Shown one piece after another: positions 10,478 to 20,452 of a stretch of DNA of 64,000 nt. The DNA is from Ascaphus truei. Taxonomy: Eukaryota > Chordata > Amphibia > Anura > Ascaphidae. A program made the translations under genes and the position numbers. Under the pieces are notes generated by a model. It was not told where the DNA came from and searched no databases. It worked only from the letters and a program-made list of their open reading frames with translations. Every line of letters begins with the position of its first letter. The stretch's first letter is position 1. The stretch is taken from positions 1 through 64,000 of the forward strand of contig WSYH01000656.1 of the NCBI GenBank assembly GCA_036426205.1, read 5' to 3'.

Positions 10478-10830
10478 TATTATATTGTATGTATTGTATG
10501 TCTTTATTTATATAGCGCCATTAATGTACATAGCGCTTCACAGTAGTAATATATGTGGTAATCAAATAAATAACAGATAATATAAATAACAGATCATGGG
10601 AATAAGTGCTTTAGAACTAAAAATAACATTAAGGAAGAGGAGTCCCTGCCCCAAGGAGCTTACAGTCTAATTGGTAGGTAGGGAGAACGTACAGAGACAG
10701 TAGGAGGGAATTCTGGTAAGTGCATCTGCAGGGGGCCAAGCTTTATGTATCATGTGTTCAGAATATCCACAGTGCTATTCATATGCTTCTTTAAGCAAGT
10801 GTGTCTTAAGTTGGGTCTTGGTAAGAGATA
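10478..10830 (+). repeat. Interspersed repeat of the 'tttatatagcgcc' type
   Basis: The block contains TTTATTTATATAGCGCC, CATAGCGCTTCACAG, GAGGAGTCCCTGCCCCAAGG and AGCTTACAGTCTAATTGG in that order. I recognise this order from common ectotherm interspersed repeats, though I cannot assign a class. It is non-coding. Confidence 0.5.
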
Positions 10831-11890
10831 GACTGAATCAGACACTCTCCCTGCACGCCATTAACAGTGGTCGCAAGGCTTTTATTTTAATAATAATAAT
10901 ATTATTATTATTATATCAGCAGTGGATCTCTGGAGCTGAACACATTGATTTCATATATGGATAATAGGGACTTTGGGCCTCATGCAGTAAGCCCCGATAA
11001 AATCTCTTCGGCAAGGGTTGCCGATAGGCCTTTTTTTGGCGATTTGCCCTCGCAGTATTCAGTAAGGGCTGAATTCTTGCCGATCCCTGCCGAATCACTG
11101 CGAAAGCAAAACTGCCGATGAGCCTGTGCCGATACAGCCTGGCTCCCGATAAGCCTTCCCATATGCCTTTTGTGCCGATAGGTGTTTGCAGCAGAGAGAG
11201 ACAAGCCGCTCTCTCAGCGCAAACATCGGCAAAATATAAAGTATTTAGAAACAACTTTTACTGATATTGTACATGTGCAGGGGGTCTCCGGAGCTGAACC
11301 GCATTGGTTTCAGGTCCGTGGACCCCCTGCTTCCCGAGATACAGGCCCCTTTATGAGGTGCCGGTATCCCTCTGCATTTAAAGGTCCCGATCACGTGACC
11401 GCGGAATGTAAACAAAGCAGAGGGATACCGGCACCCCCTAAAGGGGCCTGTATCTCGGGATGCAGGGGGTCCCCGGACCTAAAACCAAAGCGATTCATCT
11501 CCGGAGACCCTCTGCACATCTACACTATCAGTAAAACACATATATAAATAAACACTCATTCCTTACCTTTGCGGCTATGTGCTACGGTAACGAAGCATCA
11601 TGAATGTATTTTTAATAATAGTGTACAGTGAGCAGGGGGTCCCCTGAGCCACAAATCAATGCGGTTCAGATCAGGGGACCCCCTGCTTCTGCACAATATT
11701 ATGAAAAATACATTAATGCTGCTTCATTACCATAGCGGATAGCCGCTAAGGCAATGAAGGGGTTAAGGCACAATAGCATGTTTATTGGGGACATTTGCCC
11801 CCAATAAACATAGCAATAAACAACATACATCCCCTGTGTATTTGAAATACATAAACAACAATAAATACATTAAATACATATAGTACTCAC

Positions 11891-11956
11891 CACCCATTTA
11901 CGGCTGCCACGATGAAGGCCATCCTCCTCTTCATCCTGCCCATGCCCCCTCCGCTG
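11891..11956 (-). other. Exon-like cassette, copy 2
   Basis: On the minus strand TTTTGCAG ends at 11957 and GTGAGTA starts at 11890, bounding 66 bp. The interior keeps GGCATGGGCAGGATGAAGA and GGCCTTCATCGTGGCAGCC, shared with the other copies. Confidence 0.45.
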
Positions 11957-12600
11957 CTGCAAAACAGACACAAAAATGAAAACATCCAATGTAATGCTCC
12001 CTAACCCCTTAATCACCATAGCGGTTAATAACCGCTACAGTCATTAAGGGGTTAACCCACCCTCACCCACCACTCGGGACGCCTACATACCCTCCCACAC
12101 TAACCCCCCACCCCGTGAGGCCTAACCACCCTCACCCACTACCCACAAGGGAGGCCTACCCACATACCGTTGGGGAACCCCTCCCCCACCCCCAGTACCC
12201 ACAATAAAAACAATACACATGACACACAATAAACATCATTATATTTATTAAATACATTACCCACCCCCTGTACCCCCCCATAAATACAAGATTTATCCTT
12301 TTACAAACAGGGTTTATAACACAGCCCCACGCGAGTCCCCGGTGGGCTGGCAGGGCACCTGACAGACCTACAGGGTACCAGCAGCCCTTTTCAAACAGGT
12401 TCTGGAGGCCTGTTGGTGGGTCCCGCCAAGCGCCATGGCCCCTAGGTGGTCTCCTTGGGTCACTGTGGGCCACAACTGGGTCCCCACACTAGGCCCAAGG
12501 ATGTCTGGGAGCCCCAGGTCAGACCCACATGTGTCTGCAGGGCCTTCAGTGGTTCCCACGGGGTCTAGGGAACTCACGAGTTCTCACTACGGGTCCGCGG

Positions 12601-12760
12601 TGCCCCCACGGATGTGGGACCACTGCTTCATCCCCGCACCTATGGGTCGGCGGTGCCCCCACGGATGTGGGACCACCGCTTTATCCCCGCAGACTACGGG
12701 TCCACGGTGCCCCCACAGATGTGAGGCAACCGCTTCATCCCCACATGTGTCACCCGTGGA
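12601..12760 (+). repeat. 53 bp tandem repeat (about three units)
   Basis: Units start near 12601, 12654 and 12708 with TGCCCCCACGGATGTGGG or a variant, followed by a GCTTCATCCCC-type half. It lies in the extra segment of the copy 3 arm. Confidence 0.75.
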
Positions 12761-13537
12761 ACCACCAGCCTGATACCCATGAGATACCCGAGGAGACCCG
12801 CAGGTGGTCTCCAGAGGTCTCATGCAGAACCACGGAACAAACCCTTAATGTAAAAAAAATAAACCTGGAAAATACATTCAATACATACACCCCCCCCCCC
12901 TCCAACACCTACAGTACAATAATGTGCAAAATAACTGGTATCCAAATAGAGATAATAGATTATTTGCCCATTATTAAACACATTAACTAGCATATTCAAA
13001 TAAATAAAGTACTACTGACCTCATCAATAAGAAGTCTCTGTAGCCAGCAACATCCTTGTCTTGCCCACAAAATACATAGCCAAAACAAAGCCAATACATT
13101 GTAATTACATTCAGATATCAATTAAACCCTTAAACACCTTATCGGATAATAACCGCAAATGTAATTAAGGGGTTAAGCCACACTGGCCCGATACCCACCC
13201 TTCACTCATGAATTTGTACAGTGGCTTCATCATGCAAATATAAATATACACACACACACACACATGATGAACCAATATACAAATAAATGTAGAAGGGTTA
13301 TCAAAAACTTGCTGAACACCAAATAACACTTCTCCATACAGACACTCTACAATAAAATTAATTTCCTTTAATAATCCTAACTGAAATTACAATCACAATC
13401 ATCAAATGCCAATCAAATACCTCTAATGCCAATCAACACATTGCATTTACATTGTATATATGATGCATACAATCTATGCAGCATATACATTCTGCAAATG
13501 AATGTTAACAATAACATTGCAAGCAAAATACAGATAG

Positions 13538-14112
13538 GGGGGGGGAGGTGAGGTGCAGGGGGGAGGTGCAGGTGCGTGAGGTGCAGGGGGGTAAGGAGGT
13601 GCAGGGGAGTGAGGTGCAGGGGGTGATATGAGGTGCAGGGGGTTGAGGTGCAGGGGTGAGGGGGTGTGAGGTGAGGTGCAGGGGGGGTGATGTGAGATAC
13701 AGGGGGATGTGAGATGCAGGGGCGTGGAATGTGTGTGGTCTGCAGGGGGAATTGTGTGTGATGTGGAGGGTGAGTATTGTGTATAGGTGAGGGGGAGAGA
13801 TGGGGATGTGAGAGGGGGAGTCACAAACGATGATGAGGGGTGCAGGGGGAGATATGAGGATGAGGGGTGCTGGAGGAGATATATGAAGATGATGAGGAGT
13901 GCTGGGGGAGATATGAGAATGGAGATGATGAGGGGTGCTGGGGGTATATGAGGATGATGATGAGGGGTGCTGGGGGAGATATGAGGATGAGGGGTGCTTG
14001 GGAGATATGAGGATGAGGGATGCTGGGGCCGATATGAGGATGATGAGGGGTGCTGGGAGAATTAGGGTGCTGGAGATATGAGGATGATGATGAGAGGTGC
14101 TGGGGGAGAGAT
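13538..14112 (+). repeat. Purine-rich minisatellite
   Basis: GGTGCAGGGGGGTGAGGT-type units (13538-13735) pass into GAGGGGTGCTGGGGGAGATA and GATGATGATGA units (13820-14112). The plus strand is almost entirely purines plus T. It directly follows the copy 3 arm at the point where copy 32885 instead continues with unique sequence. Frames across it are low-complexity artefacts. Confidence 0.8.
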
Positions 14113-14194
14113 GATGATGATGATGATTATTATTTTACATGTGTGGCCGAATCTGTATTCCTTGGAGCAGTTCGGCCCTTCTCACTTGACAAGT

Positions 14195-14556
14195 TGAAGA
14201 GCAAAACAAAGCTGTATGGTGCTCTAACATAGACCTGACCAATATAGGTTGTAGCAATATAATAAAGAATTCAATCCATTCCCAGAGATACCCCACACTA
14301 TAATGGACCATCTATATTATAAACACCACATCCATTTGATCAATAAACCAGAAGAGTAACACCTTTATGATGATGAATACTCACACTTGCTTGTGTCTGG
14401 TCTGTAGCATTGAAAAGGATTCCTGTGGTGTTAGCTGGAGTAAATTCACTCACTTTTTGCAGATGGGTCTTCAGTGGGTTCTTCATAGGTGTGTGCTGCC
14501 GGTTCTCCAGAGTAGTAGACAGGTTCAGCAGGGAGAGATGGAGCACTACAGGAAAA
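14195..14556 (+). repeat. 362 bp repeat, copy 2
   Basis: Nearly identical to 6586-6947, with the same start and end. The Penelope-like element begins within a few bases of its right edge. Confidence 0.8.
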
Positions 14557-14639
14557 AATTGCTGGAGAGTGTGTTCCCATAAACAATAAGGTTTAATTGG
14601 ATCAGACTGATAACCAAGGAATGAGCCCTGGGTGCCCCC

Positions 14640-14685
14640 CTCACCAACGGGCGTTTCGAGCTTCCTCGCTTCTCAAGGTGATAAA
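14640..14685 (-). ncRNA. Hammerhead-like motif, Penelope-like element 1
   Basis: On the minus strand the sequence reads CTTGAGAAGCGAGG then AAGCTCGAAACGCCCG, with an AGC/GCT stem between the two core boxes. The layout matches minimal hammerhead motifs of Penelope-like terminal repeats, but the first box deviates from CTGANGA. It lies antisense to and upstream of the RT gene, the same relation seen in element 2. Confidence 0.4.
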
Positions 14686-14800
14686 CACTCTGATCAATCT
14701 CTACCTTATAAAGGTTCATTTTCCCCGCCTTTCCTCACCCTAACACCCGTCGCTTGCACTGCGTCACGGGCAGCGCGCCGTGTGTATAGGGCGCGCCACG

Positions 14801-15016
14801 AGTGGCGCCCGTCGCGCAGGGTAAAGCGGTGACGTCAGCGCGTCTATAAACATCAACAACAACTTTATTATTATTTCTAACGAACATTGAAAAAAACTTT
14901 AAAATAACTTTATTAACACTAAACAATGAACAGTACATACAAAATTCATTACGAATGAAGTGTACATTTAAATCATGTTAAAAACAAAGGTAATCAATGT
15001 ATATAAAAAATGTTTA
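14801..15016 (+). repeat. Inverted repeat of Penelope-like element 1, left
   Basis: Complementary to 17881-18096 over 216 bp with only one or two visible mismatches (for example TCTATAAAC against TCTATGAAC). It includes GTAAAGCGGTGACGTCAGCG, with a CRE-like TGACGTCA. The RT start codon (14975) lies inside it. Confidence 0.9.
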
Positions 15017-17404
15017 AGAGATGTTATCATTGACTTGAATAAATATGTTCGAAAGTTGACCCTCAAACGTTTCTTTAGTGGAAGGGATGGGGTGAGCGGG
15101 GAGGGTGAAGGAGTTGGTTATGTAGAGGACACTGAGACAAGGGATCGTACACCCTTAAGCTCAGATGCACTCACAGAGTCGGCTCTAGAACCTTATCCAT
15201 CGCCCTCCACCCTGACATTCAAGGAACAATGTTGTTTGCAGGATTTGAATGCCCTAATTGATGATAATGAATTAACTAACACCGTTGATCTTTCAAATGT
15301 TATAGGCAGACAACATTCAGGCCTAAAGAAAAAATCCGTTTTCTATCCAAAGCACATGAAGGGTCACTGTCTCAATACATTTGAGAAACTTGTTGAGAGG
15401 GACTTGACCCTCCTCTCTAGGGGATACACTTTTGAATTGTCTCCCCTACAGAGCAGGGTTAACAATCTCAGCAAGGATGAAAAAGATGCTTTACAGAAAT
15501 TAAAAAACAATAAGGATATTATTGTAAAAGGGGCAGACAAGGGGGGAGCCATTGTAGTGCAGAGTAGGACCCAATATAGACAAGAAGCTATTAGACAGTT
15601 ATCTGATACATCATCCTACACTGTACTACGTGGCGACCCCACTCCCATGTTTCTCAAACAGCTTAAGTCCCTCCTAGAAGAGGGCTCCTTATTGGGAGTC
15701 CTTGATCAGGGAGAATGTGAGTTTTTGCTCGAGATACATCCTATTATTCCAATCTTCCACCATCTCCCAAAGATTCATAAAACTTTGGTCTCCCCCCCTG
15801 GGAGGCCAATAGTTTCTAGCATTGGATCTTTGGGAGATGGTGTCTCTAGATATGTGGATAACTATTTGCAGAATTTTGTACAAGCCTTGCCGTCACATAT
15901 CAGAGATAGTGGTGACCTTCTGGATAAACTTACAAATGTAAAATGGAAAGAAGGTTACATTTGGGTGTCATTAGACGTGACATCATTGTATACTGTAATA
16001 ATGCATCAACATGGTATGGCAGCTGTCAAATCTTACTTTGATCACTCCACATTTTCACTTACACAAAGCACTTTTATTCTAGACTGTATTAATTTTCTAT
16101 TGACGCACAATTATTTTTTGTTTGATGACACTTTTTACCTCCAAACACGTGGAACCGCAATGGGCACCAGCTTCGCTCCCTCATATGCCAACCTATTTTT
16201 AGGTTGGTGGGAGTCGGTCCACGTGTTTGGAGATAACAACCCTTATCGACACTTTATCACATTTTATAGGCGGTTCATAGATGATTTAATATTTATTTGG
16301 GAAGGAGGGGAAGAATCACTTTTATTATTTATTAATCACCTTAACGATAACGAATTAAATTTAAAATTCACTCACACTTTTGATTATCATCACTTACACT
16401 ATTTGGATTTATTTCTGTTCATTGATATGGATGGGAAAATTAATTCTAATGTTTATAGGAAAACTAATTCCCGCAACACATATTTAAGATTTGACAGCTG
16501 TCACCCTAAGCCTCTCCTAAATTCAATTCCAAAGGGACAATTGATACGCTTAAAGCGAATATGCTCAAAAAATGAAGACTTCATTATTCAATCTAATGAA
16601 TTACTAAAAAGATTTGAAGAGAGGGGTTACCCAAGATCTAATCTCAGAAGGTCACTAGAAGAAGTGGATAAAATGGACAGAGAAGATCTCTTGAATACTC
16701 AAAAAAATCGTTTAAAGAGTCAAAACAAATGGGAAGCAAAAAATCCAATTTTTATTACACAACATAACAATCAAGTTAATAGCATTAAAGGGATTGTTAG
16801 AAAACATTGGAATGTTTTGTCTGCAGACCCATTACTAACTAAGGTACACACGGAAGGCCCTCGTTTTGTATTCAAAAAAGCAAAAACGATAGCCAATCAT
16901 GTTTCAAGAAGCCTTTTTTCTTCCTCATGTGTAGATCAAAAAGAACATCTCCCAAAGGGTTGTTTCAAATGCCTCAATTGTATTTCTTGTGCTTATATGA
17001 TGCCGTCCTCAAACTTTGTATCCTTTAACACAGGACAATCATATCCCATCAAATCCTTCATTAATTGTAATGCCACATTCATAGTCTATTTATTGGACTG
17101 TGGATGTGGCAAACAATATGTAGGACGTACCACAAGAGCTTTAAAAGTCAGAATGAGGGAGCACATTAGATTAATAAAGTTAGGGGATCTCACACATCCA
17201 GTATCCCTACATTTTACTAACTGTAAACAAGGAGACATTGGAAAATTAAAATATAGAGGAATTGAACACATAAAAAAACCCTACAGAGGGGGGAACAGAT
17301 TAGACATACTTGATAAAAGGGAACTCTTCTGGATTTTTACCCTCAATACAAGAATCCCCTTTGGTCTAAATTCAGAATGGGATCTCAATCCATTTCTAAA
17401 ATAA
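14975..17404 (+). CDS. Penelope-like reverse transcriptase with GIY-YIG endonuclease
   Basis: Copies element RNA at a nicked target site. The 809-residue frame is unbroken. Palm motif A is SLDVTSLYT (about 331-339), motif B is QTRGTAMGTSFAPSYANL (about 390-407), and the catalytic IDD is in YRRFIDDLIF (about 430-439). A thumb/linker follows (YLDLFLFIDMDGKI, then RKTNSRNTYLRF). A Cys-rich stretch (GCFKCLNCISCAYM, about 668-681) precedes the GIY-YIG domain (FIVYLLDCGCGKQYVGRTTR, about 706-725, then REHI and a late ELFWIF segment). The length is in the family range. The ATG lies inside the terminal inverted repeat. The N-terminal VRKLTLKRFF stretch aligns with IRKLLLKKWF of element 2, so the two belong to one family. 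Confidence 0.93.
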   Translation: MLKTKVINVYKKCLRDVIIDLNKYVRKLTLKRFFSGRDGVSGEGEGVGYVEDTETRDRTPLSSDALTESALEPYPSPSTLTFKEQCCLQDLNALIDDNELTNTVDLSNVIGRQHSGLKKKSVFYPKHMKGHCLNTFEKLVERDLTLLSRGYTFELSPLQSRVNNLSKDEKDALQKLKNNKDIIVKGADKGGAIVVQSRTQYRQEAIRQLSDTSSYTVLRGDPTPMFLKQLKSLLEEGSLLGVLDQGECEFLLEIHPIIPIFHHLPKIHKTLVSPPGRPIVSSIGSLGDGVSRYVDNYLQNFVQALPSHIRDSGDLLDKLTNVKWKEGYIWVSLDVTSLYTVIMHQHGMAAVKSYFDHSTFSLTQSTFILDCINFLLTHNYFLFDDTFYLQTRGTAMGTSFAPSYANLFLGWWESVHVFGDNNPYRHFITFYRRFIDDLIFIWEGGEESLLLFINHLNDNELNLKFTHTFDYHHLHYLDLFLFIDMDGKINSNVYRKTNSRNTYLRFDSCHPKPLLNSIPKGQLIRLKRICSKNEDFIIQSNELLKRFEERGYPRSNLRRSLEEVDKMDREDLLNTQKNRLKSQNKWEAKNPIFITQHNNQVNSIKGIVRKHWNVLSADPLLTKVHTEGPRFVFKKAKTIANHVSRSLFSSSCVDQKEHLPKGCFKCLNCISCAYMMPSSNFVSFNTGQSYPIKSFINCNATFIVYLLDCGCGKQYVGRTTRALKVRMREHIRLIKLGDLTHPVSLHFTNCKQGDIGKLKYRGIEHIKKPYRGGNRLDILDKRELFWIFTLNTRIPFGLNSEWDLNPFLK

Positions 17405-17880
17405 AATGAAATTAATTAAAAAGTCAAATACAATAATGTTATGACAATAACTTTATTCTGTGCAATTGATAATTGGTTTAAAGTATGTAACGTGTATAAT
17501 TAATAATACCAATTTTTGTCATTAACTTGGGTATAATATTCACAATAAGTTTAGATGTAAAACAATAAAGAATATTGATCTAAAAACATGGATTATTATA
17601 TGACCAAAATAAGTTTTCGGTCCACACATCTAATGATTCTACAATAATATGGATCATAAACATCTGATTATATGACTCTGTTCCCATACCCAGACTGAAT
17701 GGGGATACTGTGAAATGTGGGATGGATAAGTTCACAAATAAGGCAAACCTAGTGAACTTCCATATATTTATACAACCATATACACAAAGGGCTGTATGTT
17801 CTAATTCATATCCTCTGGGTCTGTGTACAGAGTCATACATATGTATCCTAAACTCTAACATCCATGACTGTCTTTTCTTT
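17405..17880 (+). other. 3' region of Penelope-like element 1
   Basis: AT-rich non-coding DNA between the RT stop and the right inverted repeat. A 93-codon minus-strand frame has no recognisable content. Confidence 0.6.
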
Positions 17881-18096
17881 TAAACATTTTTTATATACAT
17901 TGATTACCTTTGTTTTTAACATGATTTAAATGTACACTTCATTCGTAATGAATTTTGTATGTACTGTTCATTGTTTAGTGTTAATAAAGTTATTTTAAAG
18001 TTTTTTTCAATGTTCGTTAGAAATAATAATAAAGTTGTTGTTGATGTTCATAGACGCGCTGACGTCACCGCTTTACCCTGCGCGACGGGCGCCACT
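17881..18096 (-). repeat. Inverted repeat of Penelope-like element 1, right
   Basis: Mirror copy of 14801-15016, ending GGGCGCCACT at 18096. Immediately beyond it the sequence is RT code of the opposite-strand element 2, so element 1 abuts or invaded element 2. Confidence 0.9.
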
Positions 18097-18453
18097 GCCC
18101 TGTTTTTGGAGATAAAAGTGTTGATCAAAAAGGAAATAATTGTCATTTAAATCTTGAACAATGGTAAGTTCATTGAAGTCTAAAGAGTGTACGCCCATCG
18201 TGTCCACCCGGGGCTCCCGAGGAGAAGCCTCAAGAGCCTGAGGCGGAGACGAGGGACACACAGCCTCCGACCTACTACTAAACCATTTCTTTAACAATAA
18301 TTTTCTAATAAATCTTTGCATATCAATTACAGTAGAAAACAGGTCAAAATTGTCATTCGGCGCAAAGTTTAACCCTTTGTTCAACAAGTCCATCTCATCT
18401 GGGTTAAGGACTGTCCCTGATATGTTAATGACATTGTTCTCTTTTGAATTCAA
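18097..18453 (-). pseudogene. Penelope-like RT, N-terminus joined to internal fragment
   Basis: The frame starts without an ATG, its first codons overlapping the ORF1 stop (TGA at 18452-18450). It contains IRKLLLKKWF, matching the N-terminus of the element 1 RT. It then jumps after IVQDLND straight to NYFLFDQHFYLQKQG, which in element 1 lies just before RT motif B. Roughly 270 codons have therefore been deleted internally. The coding match ends at 18097, where the element 1 inverted repeat begins. Confidence 0.75.
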
Positions 18454-19403
18454 ATGTCCATCTTTCTTTTCTTTTCCTTCTGACTTTTTTCTTTTGGCCG
18501 AGCGCCTTGTTCTTTTAAATAGTTTTTTGGGGCCTCTGATTGGTATGAGGTGGAGGACTCATATCTCCTGGTATAAGAAGTGGATGGTCTAGATTCCTGG
18601 TCGCTATTCTCATGTGTATACCTCTCTGTGTCTGTGTCATTAGAGAAGGAAACTGATGATGGACGTCCTTCATTGTCTGAAATGTCAGACATACTAGAGT
18701 TGTCAGTTTTGTTTTTTAAGATGGATTTGTTCGGTGTGGATTTGTTGAAATTATCTCTGTCTTTCTGTTGGTATCTTTTTTGATTTTTGTTTTTAAATGA
18801 GTTTCTATATTGATTAGGTTTTTGCCACATATAAACTTGATTGTGTATGTAGTCTATTTTGTCTCGTTTATACTTTTTTTGTTTTTGTATCATTAAGTCT
18901 TGTTCCATTGATTTAATATGTTTGCTCAGTTTTTCATCACATGTGTCATATTCATCAAAGTTTTGTAAACTATTCAAATTCTTTTGAAGGTCTGTGACCG
19001 CTTTTGATGTGGTTTTTTTCTCATTTATCTTGTGTTCTATTATCAGGTCAATTAATTTGAATGAGCATTCATCTAGAAGTTTAATCCACTTCAGCTCAAA
19101 TTCTTTTGTTGGGAACCCAAATGATGGTGTTTTGGTAATGCGTAATCCCCGTGGTAGTCTATTCATTGACCGATAGTTCTCTAAGGTCGTAATGTCCCAC
19201 CAGAGACGTAAGTCTATTGATAGGGCTTTCTCAAATTGATTAAAGAACATAGGTAAATCAACCTCATCGTCATCAGTTGGTAATGTCAGTCCTTCAAAAA
19301 CTTGTGCTGCTTGTTTACTGCGTCTGGAATTGTCTGTGCAAATGTGCGCATATGACTTGGATTTAGATTGGCTGTTGTCGGAGTCCTCAGATAAGCAATC
19401 CAT
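18450..19403 (-). CDS. ORF1 protein of Penelope-like element 2 (317 aa)
   Basis: Uninterrupted frame ATG 19403 to TGA 18450. It contains a folded-looking segment near residues 60-130 (LRLWWDITTLENYR, then LPRGLRITKTPSFGFP, then CSFKLIDLIIEHK) and a charged, probably helical region (about 130-200). The tail is Lys/Asn/Ser-rich and disordered, very basic, ending KSQKEKKRKMDI. The PRGLRI-type segment recurs in uncharacterised amphibian proteins I associate with Penelope-like elements. It probably acts as a nucleic-acid-binding or chaperone partner of the RT, but no domain proves this. It sits directly upstream of the RT frame on the same strand, with overlapping stop and RT start. Confidence 0.65.
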   Translation of the reverse strand: MDCLSEDSDNSQSKSKSYAHICTDNSRRSKQAAQVFEGLTLPTDDDEVDLPMFFNQFEKALSIDLRLWWDITTLENYRSMNRLPRGLRITKTPSFGFPTKEFELKWIKLLDECSFKLIDLIIEHKINEKKTTSKAVTDLQKNLNSLQNFDEYDTCDEKLSKHIKSMEQDLMIQKQKKYKRDKIDYIHNQVYMWQKPNQYRNSFKNKNQKRYQQKDRDNFNKSTPNKSILKNKTDNSSMSDISDNEGRPSSVSFSNDTDTERYTHENSDQESRPSTSYTRRYESSTSYQSEAPKNYLKEQGARPKEKSQKEKKRKMDI

Positions 19404-20275
19404 TGTCTGATACTGTCACCATGTGTCATATATAAAAAATGTATATAAATTCTTGATAGAGAATCAGCTGAAATCCTTATTCCAATAATGAATAAATCAT
19501 ACAGTCATGAGCTACTATCTGGTATATGCATTCAGTAGAGGAACAAAGTTCATCAATAGTGCTCAGAATGACTGTAGAGGAATACTTGTAATAATGTCCA
19601 TATAGAATTTCTTGATTGAAGATATAGTGATGCAGGCGTCTGATATAAATGTGAGTGATAAGTGTATAGGTGAGCGTTGTGTATAGGACATATGTTGAAG
19701 TCCTAGGGGTGCTGTGAGTGGAGAATGCACTTTTTCATGTTAAACTTGGTATTTGGCTCACCAATATACGAACCCATTATTTATGATTGCTAGATTGCAT
19801 ACAAACAACCAACAAGAGATTATAGATTTGTTATTATTGCATTAATTCCTTATTGACTTTCAACAAATCCAAAAAGCTCTATAAAGCTCTAAAAAAGCTC
19901 TAATCACATCAGTGCAATCATACATTATGGGTAACATTCCATCTATTAACTACTGAGTCCTTCAGTATATGCATAGTTATTATATTTTAACTATTGTTTT
20001 TAAACCACCACCGTTGATGTATTTTTCTGTATGGTGGGGTGATAATGCTGGGTCCGTGAGTAACATTTCCCCCTCATTGATACCGAAGGATGACGCTGCG
20101 GTCTCCATGACTACAAATTTAGCTTGTAAACAACCATTCCTTGCATGGAGTCCGTCGCGTCACTTCCGGTTTTCAACTTCCGGTTTCGTCACTTCCGGCC
20201 AACGGAGCCGCGGCTGTGAATAATTTGAACCATTATTAGAAGCACTATATTAAGGGGGTCCCAGCATAACATTTT
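19404..20275 (-). other. Leader and promoter region of Penelope-like element 2
   Basis: No coding sequence is recognisable. Three CCGGAAGT-type (ETS-like) motifs cluster near 20160-20195 together with GC-rich DNA. AT-rich sequence follows toward ORF1. Transcription leftward from this region would read ORF1. Confidence 0.4.
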
Positions 20276-20320
20276 CACTCTCTGACGAAGCGCCAGCGAG
20301 GCGTGAAACGCGTAAGAGCT
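20276..20320 (+). ncRNA. Hammerhead-ribozyme-like motif, Penelope-like element 2
   Basis: CTCT, CTGACGA, the stem GCGCC/GGCGT with loop AGCGA, GAAAC, then a tiny ACGCGT stem and AAGAG. The CTGANGA and GAAA core boxes are both exact, and CTCT can pair with AGAG as stem I. This is the best match in the window to the minimal hammerheads described in Penelope-like terminal repeats. Activity is not shown. Confidence 0.6.
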
Positions 20321-20452
20321 ACCCTCCATTCCTCTGTCTGCACCATGATGTTCGAATAAAGATTACCTTTTAACCACAAGCTGTTATCCTGATCATCTTT
20401 GGCTGTGCCCTGAAACACTGCGTCCTGCAGCATACTCATACCTGCAGCTTGG

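Larger units (their letters stand above)
10978..13537 (+). repeat. Left arm of modular palindromic repeat, copy 3
   Basis: It begins GGGCCTCATGCAGTAAGC, the complement of the 5904 terminus, and collinearly matches 32885-34566. The order is the terminus, a GCAGGGGGTCTCCGGAGCTG palindrome (11277-11520), a second GGGGTC hairpin (11634-11690), an AACCCCTTCATTGCC block, an exon-like cassette on the minus strand, an AACCCCTTAATCACC hairpin (12002-12056), GGTGAGGG-type blocks, and the TTGCATTTACATTGTATATATG segment (13440). It carries an extra 0.7 kb (about 12180-12840) with a 53 bp tandem repeat. Confidence 0.75.
14563..18096 (+). mobile_element. Penelope-like element 1, apparently intact coding region
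   Basis: About 3.5 kb. It has an upstream terminal-repeat region with an antisense hammerhead-like motif, a single 809-codon RT/GIY-YIG gene, a 0.5 kb 3' region, and a pair of near-perfect 216 bp inverted repeats (14801-15016 and 17881-18096). Inverted or partly inverted terminal repeats and an RT fused to a GIY-YIG nuclease define endonuclease-positive Penelope-like elements. The absence of stops in the long frame and the near identity of the arms suggest a recent insertion. Confidence 0.88.
18097..20390 (-). mobile_element. Penelope-like element 2, truncated, opposite orientation
   Basis: Read on the minus strand: terminal-repeat region with a hammerhead-like motif (20276-20320, antisense to the genes), GC-rich leader with CCGGAAGTGACG-type repeats (about 20155-20205), ORF1 (19403-18450), then the start of an RT frame that jumps to an internal RT segment before the junction with element 1. 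Most of the RT and all of the nuclease are missing. Confidence 0.75.

Noticed and set aside
12435..12990. 112-153 codon frames with repeated His/Pro/Cys motifs
   Set aside because: They follow a 53 bp tandem repeat and lack independent evidence.
14975..18096. Interpreting the 216 bp inverted repeats as ends of a DNA transposon
   Set aside because: The enclosed gene is a Penelope-type RT with a GIY-YIG domain, and inverted terminal repeats are normal for that class.
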